Shown one piece after another: positions 16,953 through 26,695 of a DNA stretch of 40,532 nt (the first letter of the stretch is position 1; each line of letters opens with the position of its first letter). The notes beneath the pieces were generated by a model. It was not told the DNA's origin and searched no databases. It worked only from the letters and a program-made list of their open reading frames with translations. This DNA is from an uncultured Lachnospiraceae bacterium (GTDB lineage: Bacteria; Bacillota; Clostridia; Lachnospirales; Lachnospiraceae): contig CACZIO010000028.1 in assembly GCA_902781215.1 (NCBI GenBank), forward strand, positions 1 through 40,532, given 5' to 3'. Position numbers and translations under genes: made by a program.

Positions 16953-19900
16953 ATGAAGATCAGAAAGAATACGGCGTTTTTGACATGCACCGCAATATTG
17001 CTGTTCCTCATCCTGTCGCTCGGCGCGCAGATGTCGATAACGACAGCGGCTGCGGGTCACGAGGGCATCACCGTCCGTGTAGGCTATTATGAAAACGAGG
17101 TTTTCCAGGAAGGCGCACGGGAGGGAGCTGTCAAATCCGGGTACGCCTATGAGTACTATCAGAAGCTCTCGGAGTATACCGGATGGCAGTATGACTATGT
17201 TTACGGCGAATTCGGAGACCTGTACCAGATGCTTCTGGACGGCGATATAGATTTCCTCGCGGGTCTTGCCTGGCGGGAGGATCGTGAGGAGATCATAGGG
17301 TATCCGGACGCGGCTATGGGCAATGAGACATATAACCTCGTCAAGCATGACGCCGATGAGGATATAACCGTCGCCCCCTCTACGCTGGACGGGAAAAAGA
17401 TCGGCGTCCTCGACAGTGCAATGGCGGGTGTGCTGCAAGCGTATCTGGAGGAGCATGAGGTACAGGCTGAAATCGTTCTTTTCCGGGACTATGAGCCCCT
17501 TTTTGACGCTTTTGACAACCATGACATTGACGTTATGGCCGTGGAGGGAGACGGGGCATACGGACGGCCTAACGCAGAGCTTTTATATGCGTTTGGCGCT
17601 TCAGACTATTATCTTTGCGTTGCGAAATCACGCCTAGAGCTGTTGACTGAACTGAATGAAGCGCAGACGGAGCTTGCGGCGAATGAGCCGAACTATATCA
17701 ACTCGCTGCGCAGCAGATACTATCCTGTCAGCATTTCGAGCCGAGCCTTTTCCGCGACTGAGAAGCAGTGGCTCTCCGGGCACGACGAGCTGCGTGTAGG
17801 TTATCTGAATCACTATCTGCCATACAGTGACACGGACGATTCGGGGGATGTGACCGGGATCGTCAGAGATGTCGTTCCGAGGATGCTGGAGGAGCTCGGT
17901 ATCAGTCACATTTCCGTTTCCTTTGTCGGCTACGACAGCTACGACAGGATGATCTCCGCCCTGAGCGACGGAGAGATCGATACGGCCTTCCCCGTTGGCG
18001 GCGGTCTGTACTATTCCGAGGAGAGCGGTATTTTCCAGTCCGCACCCGTCGTATCTGCCGCCACGGAGCTGGTCCACCGGGGAGAGTATACGGAGGAAAC
18101 GACAGCCCGTTTTGCGGTCAATGAGAACAACCGTATGCAGTATTACTTCGTGCTGACCCATTATCCGGACGCCGAGATCGTTTTCTATCCCTCGATCGAC
18201 GACTGCCTGCAGGCGGTCAGCGAAGGCAGTGTGGGCTGCACCACCTTGAACGGACTGAGAGCGAACGATATCCTGCGCAACAGCCGTTACAGCGGCCTGG
18301 CTCTGCTCCAGACGACGTATGACGACGACCGGTGCTTTGGCGTTGAGATCGGCAACGCCGGACTTTTGAGACTGCTCAACCGGGGCATCAACGTGCTGGG
18401 CTCTGATTACGCGCAGAATCTGGCGTTCCGCTATACGGATCAGTTGTATTCCTATTCCGTATGGGACATGATCCAAAACAACATGGCGCTCTTTGGCAGC
18501 GCTATCCTCGGCATCGCCGCTTTGATCATCCTGTTTCTCGTTCGCGACGCCAGAAGATCCAGGCGGGAGATCCAAAACAAGGAAAACGCCCGGGTCGAAC
18601 TGGAAAAGGCGAATACGGAGCTGGCAGAAAGCCAGGCGGCGAAGCAGCGCGAGCTGGAGGAACGGCTAGCGCTGCAGGGGGAATTGCTGGAGCAGCAATC
18701 GCGCCGGGAGCAGCAGGACAAGATGATCACCGCTCTGGCGTCGGATTATCGCTGCGTATATCACGTTGATCTGGATCGTGACGATGCCGTCTGTTATCGG
18801 GAAGATCCCACGGACTCCGAGCAGACGAAAGAAGGGATCCACTTTCCGTATCATGAACGCTTTGTCTGGTATGCAGAGCATTGTGTCGCGGAGAACTACC
18901 GCGAAGGTTTTCTGCGGTTCATCGACCCGGAGTACATACAGTCGGCGCTTTCAAACGAGCTGATCATTGCCTATCGGTATCTCGCCCAAAGAAATGGGAA
19001 AGAGTACTATGAAATGATCCGTATGGCGGGCGTGCGCCACGCGGAGGATCGCGACGACCACATCGTACACGCCGTGGGCCTCGGTCTCACAGTCATCGAC
19101 GAGGAAATGCGGGAGGCGATGGCGAAGAACCGGGCGCTGGCGGAGGCGCTCAGCGCAGCCGAGGAAGCAAATAAAGCCAAGACGGCATTCCTGTCCAACA
19201 TGAGCCACGAGATCCGCACCCCAATGAACGCGATCATCGGTCTGAACAACATCGCCATGAACGATCCCACGGCCAGCGATAAGGTCAAGGAATACCTGGG
19301 AAAGATCGGCGATTCCGCCCATCATTTGCTGGGGATCATCAACGACATCCTGGACATGAGCCGCATCGAATCCGGACGCATGACCATCAAAAAGGAGGAG
19401 TTCTCCTTTGCCAAGGCGCTGGAGCAGGTCAACACGATCGTCAGCGGCCAGTGCCGGGACAAGGGGCTCGTCTACGACTGCCGCGTCATCGGTCAGGTGG
19501 ACGATTATTATATCGGCGACGCCACGAAGCTCAAGCAGGTGATGATCAACATTCTCGGCAACGCGGTCAAGTTCACGCCGGAGGGCGGGACGGTCCGCTT
19601 TATGATCGAGGAGGGACCGCGCTATGACGGGCAGGCGACGCTCCGCTTTATCATCAGCGACACCGGCATCGGTATGAGCAAGGAGTTTCTGCCCCGGATT
19701 TTTGACGCCTTCAGCCAGGAGGACTCTTCCTCCACCAGCCGCTACGGTTCGACGGGCCTGGGCATGCCGATCACCAAGAGCATCGTGGAGCTCATGAACG
19801 GCCACATTGAGGTAGAAAGCGAAAAGGGCAAGGGCACTGTTTTTACGGTAACCGTTACGCTGGGCGAATCGGAGAGAAAGAATCTCCCAACCGAAGAGGA

Positions 19901-20708
19901 TGATTTGGTTTCCAAGGATATGAGCGTTCTGGTGATCGACGACGACCGGATCGCTCTTGAACACGCGGAAATCATTCTCGGCCAGGTGGGCGTAAGCTGC
20001 GATACGGCGGAATCCGGCTGGGAGGGCGTGGACAAGGTCCGCATCCGTCACGGGCGGCGGGAGGACTATGATCTGATCCTGATCGACTGGAAAATGCCCG
20101 AAATGGACGGCGTCGAGACGACGCGGCATATCCGTGAGATCGTCGGTCATGATACGCCCATTATCATCCTTACGTCGTTTAACTGGGAGGAGATAGCGGA
20201 TGAGGCCAAGGAGGCCGGCGTAGACACCTTCGTGTCAAAGCCGCTGTTTGCCGAGAACGTGATGGACGAGTTCAGGGAAGCCTTCCGCCGCAAGCATGAG
20301 GCGCTGGAAGAGAATACAGCGGATCTGAAGGGACGCAGGGTACTACTGGCGGAGGACGTGGCGGTGAACGCCGAGATCATGATGATGGTGCTGGCTATGC
20401 GGGAGATAGAGGTCGATCTTGCAGAAAACGGCAGGGTCGCCGTGGACCTGTTTGAAAGCCATGAGCCGGGCTATTACGACGCGATCCTGATGGATATGCG
20501 CATGCCGGAAATGGACGGGCTCGAGGCAACGCGCCATATCAGAGCCTCTGATCACGCCGACGCGAAAAGCATCCCGATCATCGCGCTCACTGCCAACGCT
20601 TTCGACGAGGACGTTCAGCGCAGTTTGCAGGCCGGGCTGAACGCGCATCTGAGCAAGCCCGTCGAGCCGGAGCTTTTGTTTGAGACGCTGGAAAAGCTGA
20701 TAAAGTAA
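16953..20708 (+). CDS. BvgS-like hybrid histidine kinase with two periplasmic-binding domains and two receivers
   Basis: 1251 residues with GGAGG before the ATG. An N-terminal signal/anchor (about 10-35) is followed by two family 3 solute-binding (Venus flytrap) domains. The first covers about 40-255 (ITVRVGYYENEVFQEG, GEFGDLYQMLLDGDIDFLAG). The second covers about 275-495 (ELRVGYLNHYLPYSD, YDRMISALSDGEIDTAF). A membrane helix (about 510-530), a coiled coil, and a PAS-like domain (about 575-700) follow. The kinase has SNMSHEIRTPMNA (His752), NILGNAVKFTPEGG, DTGIGM and GSTGLGM. Receivers lie at about 990-1110 (IDWKMPEMD) and 1125-1250 (LMDMRMPEMD, SKP). Family 3 domains usually bind amino acids or similar small molecules. 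It is the last gene of the operon and is followed after about 220 bases by a strong terminator. Confidence 0.9.
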   Translation: MKIRKNTAFLTCTAILLFLILSLGAQMSITTAAAGHEGITVRVGYYENEVFQEGAREGAVKSGYAYEYYQKLSEYTGWQYDYVYGEFGDLYQMLLDGDIDFLAGLAWREDREEIIGYPDAAMGNETYNLVKHDADEDITVAPSTLDGKKIGVLDSAMAGVLQAYLEEHEVQAEIVLFRDYEPLFDAFDNHDIDVMAVEGDGAYGRPNAELLYAFGASDYYLCVAKSRLELLTELNEAQTELAANEPNYINSLRSRYYPVSISSRAFSATEKQWLSGHDELRVGYLNHYLPYSDTDDSGDVTGIVRDVVPRMLEELGISHISVSFVGYDSYDRMISALSDGEIDTAFPVGGGLYYSEESGIFQSAPVVSAATELVHRGEYTEETTARFAVNENNRMQYYFVLTHYPDAEIVFYPSIDDCLQAVSEGSVGCTTLNGLRANDILRNSRYSGLALLQTTYDDDRCFGVEIGNAGLLRLLNRGINVLGSDYAQNLAFRYTDQLYSYSVWDMIQNNMALFGSAILGIAALIILFLVRDARRSRREIQNKENARVELEKANTELAESQAAKQRELEERLALQGELLEQQSRREQQDKMITALASDYRCVYHVDLDRDDAVCYREDPTDSEQTKEGIHFPYHERFVWYAEHCVAENYREGFLRFIDPEYIQSALSNELIIAYRYLAQRNGKEYYEMIRMAGVRHAEDRDDHIVHAVGLGLTVIDEEMREAMAKNRALAEALSAAEEANKAKTAFLSNMSHEIRTPMNAIIGLNNIAMNDPTASDKVKEYLGKIGDSAHHLLGIINDILDMSRIESGRMTIKKEEFSFAKALEQVNTIVSGQCRDKGLVYDCRVIGQVDDYYIGDATKLKQVMINILGNAVKFTPEGGTVRFMIEEGPRYDGQATLRFIISDTGIGMSKEFLPRIFDAFSQEDSSSTSRYGSTGLGMPITKSIVELMNGHIEVESEKGKGTVFTVTVTLGESERKNLPTEEDDLVSKDMSVLVIDDDRIALEHAEIILGQVGVSCDTAESGWEGVDKVRIRHGRREDYDLILIDWKMPEMDGVETTRHIREIVGHDTPIIILTSFNWEEIADEAKEAGVDTFVSKPLFAENVMDEFREAFRRKHEALEENTADLKGRRVLLAEDVAVNAEIMMMVLAMREIEVDLAENGRVAVDLFESHEPGYYDAILMDMRMPEMDGLEATRHIRASDHADAKSIPIIALTANAFDEDVQRSLQAGLNAHLSKPVEPELLFETLEKLIK

Positions 20709-20852
20709 AAGTGTCAAGCGGCAGGTGTATTCAAATGCCGCCGGACAAGAAAACACAGCAAGAAAACACAAATGGCATTCTGTGCTTTTTCTTCGATCGT
20801 ATGGGAGCGGATGGAAAGAGGATGGAAAGCAGCAGATACTGGCTTCCCTGTT

Positions 20853-20874
20853 CCATTAGTAATTATACTAATGG
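20853..20874. repeat. Perfect 9-bp inverted repeat next to the candidate oriT
   Basis: Arms CCATTAGTA (20853-20861) and TACTAATGG (20866-20874) with a 4-base AT spacer. It shares its last base with the outer arm of the neighbouring hairpin. It may be a protein-binding site for the relaxosome or a repressor. Confidence 0.65.
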
Positions 20875-20921
20875 CGCACTTATATACTGTGGTCTCTCGA
20901 ACCACAGTATGTGCGCTCTGC
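20874..20921 (+). other. Candidate origin of transfer (oriT), MOBQ / RSF1010 type
   Basis: A 10-bp inverted repeat, ATACTGTGGT (20884-20893) and ACCACAGTAT (20901-20910), is followed at once by GTGCGCTCTG. The RSF1010/R1162 family of oriT has an inverted repeat followed by TAAGTGCGCCCT. Here TATGTGCGCTCT (20908-20919) agrees at 10 of 12 positions and in the same place relative to the repeat. By analogy the cut would fall after GTGCG, between 20915 and 20916. An outer GCGCAC (20874-20879) can also pair with GTGCGC. The MOBQ-type relaxase gene lies 1.9 kb downstream. The nick position is inferred. Confidence 0.65.
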
Positions 20922-20928
20922 GAGGCAA

Positions 20929-20957
20929 CGCCCGGACCGAGAAGGTCCGGGCGTTTT
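20929..20957 (+). terminator. Strong terminator-like hairpin after the signalling operon
   Basis: Arms CGCCCGGACC (20929-20938) and GGTCCGGGCG (20944-20953) form a 10-bp stem with loop GAGAA and a following TTTT. It is the first strong terminator after the last kinase gene, which ends at 20708. Confidence 0.75.
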
Positions 20958-20975
20958 GCGTCGCTGCGCTCCATC

Positions 20976-21009
20976 CAGGGGACGTGCCCCTGCGAGCGCT
21001 TGCGCGCTC
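20976..21009. repeat. Two further short hairpins in the oriT region
   Basis: CAGGGG (20976-20981) pairs with CCCCTG (20987-20992), and GAGCGC (20994-20999) pairs with GCGCTC (21004-21009). With the three before them they make five hairpins in about 160 bases of non-coding DNA. Confidence 0.55.
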
Positions 21010-21067
21010 TACCCCCACCGCTTCCGCGGCTGTCTTCCGAGAAGAGAATATCCTTCACATATTTTTT

Positions 21068-21140
21068 GTTCCAAATTAACGCAAATGCGAAACAAAATGT
21101 TCCAAATGATATTGACTTACGGTTTTCTGCCTGCTACGAT
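21068..21140 (+). promoter_or_regulatory. Promoter and possible operators of the LexA-like gene
   Basis: TTGACT (21112-21117) and TACGAT (21135-21140) are 17 bases apart. Upstream, TGTTCCAAAT occurs twice (21067-21076 and 21098-21107), 31 bases or about three helical turns apart. The second copy ends 5 bases before the -35 box. These are plausible sites for self-repression or for another element regulator. They are not the classic Gram-positive SOS box. Confidence 0.65.
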
Positions 21141-21183
21141 ACTGTTATGAAACGACTTGTTCCTGTTCTGTTTGGAGGCTCTT

Positions 21184-21792
21184 ATGCGCAAAAAAGATGA
21201 AAACCGTATGCAGGTTATACGAGACTGCATCGACAGTTATTACAGCGCCTACGGCGAGATACCCACCGTGCGTGACATTTCCGCAAACACCGGTATCGCC
21301 GTCACCACGGTCCATCGTTATCTGACGGCGCTGAAGGAATCCGGCGAGCTCGAATACAATGGTCGCCGCTCCATCATCACAAAGCGGATCAACATGGAAT
21401 CGGCGCAGTATTCCATGCCGGTTCTCGGTTATGTGCGCTGCGGCCCCGGCGAGGAAGAGGAAGAAGCGGTCATCGAGTACATCCGCCTGCCGGAGAGCAT
21501 GGTCGGCCGGGGCGAGTTCTTCGCCCTCATCGCCAAGGGCGAGTCCATGATCGACGTCGGTATTCATCCCGGTGACTATGTGATCATAAGAAAGCAGAAC
21601 TACGCTGAGCCCGGGGAACTCATCGTTGCGCTGTACGAAGGACTGAACAATTTGAAACAGCTTGCCTATGACGATGACGAGCACCGATATGTTCTGCGGT
21701 CCTGCAATGAGGATAAGGAATCCTATCCCGACATTTCGTTCGAGGAGCTCACGATCCAGGGCGTGGCCGTGGGCGTCTATCACGGATTTTGA
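21184..21792 (+). CDS. LexA-like autocleaving repressor (S24 family)
   Basis: 202 residues from ATG 21184, chosen for GGAGG 5 bases upstream. An N-terminal winged helix resembles that of LexA (DCIDSYYSAYGEIPTVRDIS, then TTVHRYLTALKESGEL). The C-terminal S24 peptidase domain has catalytic Ser121 (AKGESMIDVGIHPGDYV) and Lys158 (NNLKQL). The likely cleavage bond is Cys86-Gly87 in YVRCGPG. The spacing of cleavage site, serine and lysine equals that of E. coli LexA (84/85, 119, 156) shifted by two. A Cys-Gly bond is used by UmuD. The gene stands between the oriT candidate and the mobilization genes, so it could link DNA damage to transfer or excision. It may be an element-specific regulator rather than the host LexA. 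Confidence 0.85.
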   Translation: MRKKDENRMQVIRDCIDSYYSAYGEIPTVRDISANTGIAVTTVHRYLTALKESGELEYNGRRSIITKRINMESAQYSMPVLGYVRCGPGEEEEEAVIEYIRLPESMVGRGEFFALIAKGESMIDVGIHPGDYVIIRKQNYAEPGELIVALYEGLNNLKQLAYDDDEHRYVLRSCNEDKESYPDISFEELTIQGVAVGVYHGF

Positions 21793-21929
21793 TTTCGTTA
21801 ATATGAGCAATTTCATCCGGCGGTGACAAGATTCGACAGTTTTCGCTCTTCCGTTTTGTTACACTATAGCTCAGCTTCGACTTACTTCGCGTGCTCCAAT
21901 CTGGAAACGCGATTTCATCACAGAGCTCA

Positions 21930-22041
21930 AAAACGACCTGGTCATTTTTACCATATCGTTTTCGCCTGAGGCCCCTTTTGAGGACTCAGGCGATCCTGCC
22001 CCTGGACAAAACGATTGACCCATTTTGGGATAATCGTTTTT
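21930..22041 (+). promoter_or_regulatory. Three hairpins before the mobilization genes, two of them related
   Basis: Hairpin 1: AAAACGA (21930-21936) with TCGTTTT (21956-21962) plus an inner TGGT/ACCA stem. Hairpin 2: TCGCCTGAG (21962-21970) with CTCAGGCGA (21985-21993). Hairpin 3: AAAACGAT (22008-22015) with ATCGTTTT (22033-22040) plus inner CCCA/TGGG. Hairpins 1 and 3 share arm sequence and a two-part design, and hairpin 3 ends in a T-run. They may act as terminator or attenuator between the repressor and mob genes. Confidence 0.55.
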
Positions 22042-22070
22042 CAAGTCTTTCTAAAACCAAGAAAGAAAGA

Positions 22071-22499
22071 ATGATGTTCAACCTGAAAGCCTATCCACCC
22101 ATCGAGCGAAATGCGGACGGCTCTCTCATCCGCATGAAGCTTCGCCAGTCGTGGGCGGTCAAACGGATCATCCGGGAGCATTGCTGCAATCTTCAGGATG
22201 AACGGAACTGCCTTCTGCTGGATGACGGTGAAGAAGTCACTTGCCCACAGCTTCGCAACCGCTCGGTGTGCTGCACGTTTTTCCGAAACGTACTTCTGAA
22301 GCTCGCTGAGGCCGCCGGGCTGGAAGCGGAGATCTTCCATGAGGATAATGTGCGCCTCTGCGCCCGATGCGGAAAGCCATATATTGCCCATGGCAATCGA
22401 GCCAAATACTGCGACGAATGCAAGGTCATCACAAAGAAGGAACAGCAAGCGGAATACGCCCGCCGAAAGAGGGCGAGACGTCGAAAAATAGAGATTTGA
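22071..22499 (+). CDS. Cys-rich VLP-type protein of mobile elements
   Basis: 142 residues from ATG 22071 (a second ATG follows at once). The frame is open further upstream but without a plausible start. The core matches the cysteine-rich VLP family found beside relaxase genes: WAVKRIIREHCCNL, NCLLLDDGEEVTCPQ, SVCCTFFRNVLL. A terminal treble-clef-like zinc site follows (LCARCGKPYIAHGNRAKYC, then DEC), then a very basic tail (RRKRARRRK). It is probably a small nucleic-acid-binding protein with a role in mobilization, but no activity is established that I know of. The binding site is a weak purine run (AAGAAAGAAAGA). It is the first gene of the mob group. Confidence 0.75.
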   Translation: MMFNLKAYPPIERNADGSLIRMKLRQSWAVKRIIREHCCNLQDERNCLLLDDGEEVTCPQLRNRSVCCTFFRNVLLKLAEAAGLEAEIFHEDNVRLCARCGKPYIAHGNRAKYCDECKVITKKEQQAEYARRKRARRRKIEI

Positions 22500-22584
22500 A
22501 CCCCGGGTGTATCAAGGCTTTCCGGACGCAGAGGTCGGGGTGCCCGCATACCTTGTACCACCTACCCCAAAAGAGGTAATTCAA

Positions 22585-22905
22585 ATGAACCCACAGATCG
22601 AAGAATTGCGTGCCGAGCAGGAACAGATCCAACAGGAGATTGAGCAGCTCGAGCATCAGCAGGTGCTGATAGAAAACAAGATATCCTACTTCAAAGGCGC
22701 GGATCGCCGGAAGCGATCCCACCGTCTTATCACCCGCGGCGCGGCGGTGGAAAGTATCGTCCCCGCCGTGAAGGACATGGATCAGGTGGATTTCTATGAG
22801 CTCATGGAAAAGGTCCTGACCCACCCCGCCGTAATACCGCTCCTGCCCGGAGGCAATGAAGATGGCACTGTACCACTTCCACCTGACGCAGATCAAGCGC
22901 AGTGA
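22585..22905 (+). CDS. DUF3847 family small coiled-coil protein
   Basis: 106 residues from ATG 22585, with GAGG about 9 bases upstream. The first third is a strong coiled coil (IEELRAEQEQIQQEIEQLEH), followed by the basic signature RRKRSHRLITRGAAVESI. This pattern is that of DUF3847 proteins, usually encoded just before a MobA/MobL relaxase. Its 3' end overlaps the start of the relaxase gene by about 45 bases, so the two are translationally coupled. It is a likely relaxase accessory factor; this role is inferred from position. Confidence 0.75.
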   Translation: MNPQIEELRAEQEQIQQEIEQLEHQQVLIENKISYFKGADRRKRSHRLITRGAAVESIVPAVKDMDQVDFYELMEKVLTHPAVIPLLPGGNEDGTVPLPPDADQAQ

Positions 22906-24328
22906 GGGTAAGACCGCCATGGCCGCGGCAGCCTATCGCGCCGGGGAAAAGCTGCACAGCGATTACTACGGTTTTGACTATGACTACACCCGCAAGAGCG
23001 GCGTCGTGCATACGGAAATCATGCTGCCGCCTCATGCTCCAAGAGAGTATGCAGACCGAAAGACACTATGGGACGCCGTGGAGAAGGCTGAGCGCGGCAA
23101 GAAAGCTCAGCTCGCCCACAGCTTTGACATTGCCTTACAGACCGAGTTTTCGCTGGAAGAGAACATCGCCCTGGCGAGGCAATTTGTAGCGGAGCAGCTC
23201 GTCGCCCGGGGCATGATCGCCGACCTTGCGGTACATTTGCCGGACAAGGATGACGGCATTGACAATCCGCACTTCCATGTAATGTGTCCCATCCGACCTC
23301 TGAACCCGGACGGCTCTTGGGGTCTGAAGCAGCGCCGGGAATATGTACTGGACGAGCACGGCAACCGGATCGAGGATGAAAACGGCAACTACATATTCAA
23401 CGCCGTGCCCACGACCAACTGGAGCCAGCCGGAGACGCTGGAGGAGATGCGCCGGGCCTGGGCGGAGATGTGTAATCGCCGGTTTGAAGCTAAGGGTTTC
23501 GATTGCAGGATCGACCACCGATCCTATGAGCGCCAGGGCATCAAGCAGGTGCCCACGACCCACGAGGGTCCCAACGTCCGCAAGATGGAGGCCAAGGGCA
23601 TTGAAACAGAAAAAGGCAAGCTGAACCGTTGGATCCGCAATGTCAATCGCTCGTTTGCCAACCTCAAAGCAAGGCTCGCGGCGCTGCTGGAGGCGCTCGA
23701 CGCCATCATAGAGGAACAACGTAAGGCGCGGGCAAAGTTCGAGGCCGAAAATATCGCCACGCTGCTGAACACCTATTACCGCCGCCGCAATGCCGGGGCA
23801 TACAGCTCCAGAGCCCGCGCGAACAATCTGCAGGAGCAGATCGACACCTTTGAATACCTGCAGGCCAAGGGCATCAATACGCTGGACGATCTGAAAGACG
23901 CCGTCCAACAGCTGGGTGACCGTGTCACCGATAAGCAGACGACGATCCGGGACAGGCAGAACCGGATCAAGGAGATCGACGACCTCCTGACCTGCGTTGA
24001 GAACTATAAGCGGCTAAAGCCCCTGTTCGATGAGATGAACAGGATCCGATGGAAGAAAAAGCGCGAGCAGTTCCGGCAGGACCATGATGGCGAGCTCAAG
24101 CTGTTCTACCTCGCCCGCAGGAAGCTGAATGAGGCGCGGCAGGGAGACGAACCCCTTCCCCTCGCGGCAATGAAAAAGGAACGGACTGCGCTGATAGAGA
24201 AAAATAAGAGCGATTACGCCTCTTTGAAAGACGAGCGTACCGAGTTTCTCAAGCTGCAGAAGATCAAGGCCCATCTGGAATCCGCGCTGCGATCCGAACC
24301 CGAGCGCAGCCGGGAGCCGGATCGATGA
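22862..24328 (+). CDS. MobA/MobL-type relaxase (MOBQ)
   Basis: 488 residues from ATG 22862, which gives the family start MALYHFHLTQIKRSEGKTA and has GGAGG 8 bases away. An ATG at 22856 is only two bases from the same site. The relaxase domain covers about 1-230: a catalytic tyrosine candidate in AAAYRAGEKL, then IDNPHFHVMCPIRPL with the metal-binding histidines (about 137 and 139). KGFDCRIDHRSYERQGI and PTTHEGPNVRKMEAKGI follow, typical of MobA/MobL. The second half is mostly charged coiled coil. The enzyme would nick one strand at oriT and stay attached to the 5' end; the candidate oriT lies upstream at 20.9 kb. No coupling protein or secretion genes are present, so transfer would depend on a helper element. 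Confidence 0.92.
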   Translation: MALYHFHLTQIKRSEGKTAMAAAAYRAGEKLHSDYYGFDYDYTRKSGVVHTEIMLPPHAPREYADRKTLWDAVEKAERGKKAQLAHSFDIALQTEFSLEENIALARQFVAEQLVARGMIADLAVHLPDKDDGIDNPHFHVMCPIRPLNPDGSWGLKQRREYVLDEHGNRIEDENGNYIFNAVPTTNWSQPETLEEMRRAWAEMCNRRFEAKGFDCRIDHRSYERQGIKQVPTTHEGPNVRKMEAKGIETEKGKLNRWIRNVNRSFANLKARLAALLEALDAIIEEQRKARAKFEAENIATLLNTYYRRRNAGAYSSRARANNLQEQIDTFEYLQAKGINTLDDLKDAVQQLGDRVTDKQTTIRDRQNRIKEIDDLLTCVENYKRLKPLFDEMNRIRWKKKREQFRQDHDGELKLFYLARRKLNEARQGDEPLPLAAMKKERTALIEKNKSDYASLKDERTEFLKLQKIKAHLESALRSEPERSREPDR

Positions 24329-24355
24329 ACACGATAGACGGAGGAATGATCTGTT

Positions 24356-26347
<1,992 letters not shown>

Positions 26348-26355
26348 CGGGCAAA

Positions 26356-26402
26356 TAGTTACTTATCACTATTAACCCTTGTGGTATCGGGGTTTTCCGG
26401 TG
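26356..26402 (-). repeat. Right member of the inverted, related end segments
   Basis: On the minus strand this reads AAAACCCCGATACC, then TTAATAGTGATAAGTAACTA. It matches the plus-strand segment near 3914-3962 in its two best-conserved blocks. It lies 34 bases after the TnpX gene. Confidence 0.45.
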
Positions 26403-26403
26403 C

Positions 26404-26453
26404 AATATCTTTTTTGGTTGCACAACATGGCACGTTGCACCCAAAAAGATATT
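26404..26453. repeat. Long hairpin near the right end of the element
   Basis: AATATCTTTTTTGG (26404-26417) pairs with CCAAAAAGATATT (26441-26453) with one unpaired T. The loop repeats TTGCAC (26418-26423 and 26435-26440). It may be a bidirectional terminator or part of the attachment region. Confidence 0.55.
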
Positions 26454-26577
26454 TTGCTTTTTTGTGTTATCGAAGGCTATTTCTCCTTCATAAACCGGGA
26501 GTCAAGAGGATGACTCTTGGGTTATTTCATTTTTGCCCGAAATCTGCCATAATACAGTCAGCCAAAGGGCGACAACT

Positions 26578-26631
26578 TATGATGACAATGTGGTATTCAC
26601 CTTCAAGGACAGGAAGGAAGTCACGATATAG
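26578..26631 (+). pseudogene. Last codons of another serine recombinase
   Basis: The frame here reads YDDNVVFTFKDRKEVTI then TAG. This is the usual closing strand pair of large serine recombinases (compare LTFTFKNGS at the end of the frameshifted recombinase in this window). Nothing upstream in the frame continues the gene. A terminator follows 10 bases later. It is probably the 3' stub of a resident recombinase gene broken when the TnpX element arrived. The stretch is short, so the call is tentative. Confidence 0.45.
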
Positions 26632-26641
26632 GGAATAATAT

Positions 26642-26687
26642 AACAGGCCGCTTTGATGGTTGATTTCCGTCTCGCGGCCTGTTTGTA
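26642..26687 (+). terminator. Terminator after the recombinase stub
   Basis: Arms AACAGGCCGC (26642-26651) and GCGGCCTGTT (26674-26683) form a 10-bp stem with a 22-base loop, followed by TTG. It can also serve the convergent oleate hydratase fragment, whose stop codon is at 26696-26698. Confidence 0.65.
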
Positions 26688-26695
26688 ATGAATGA

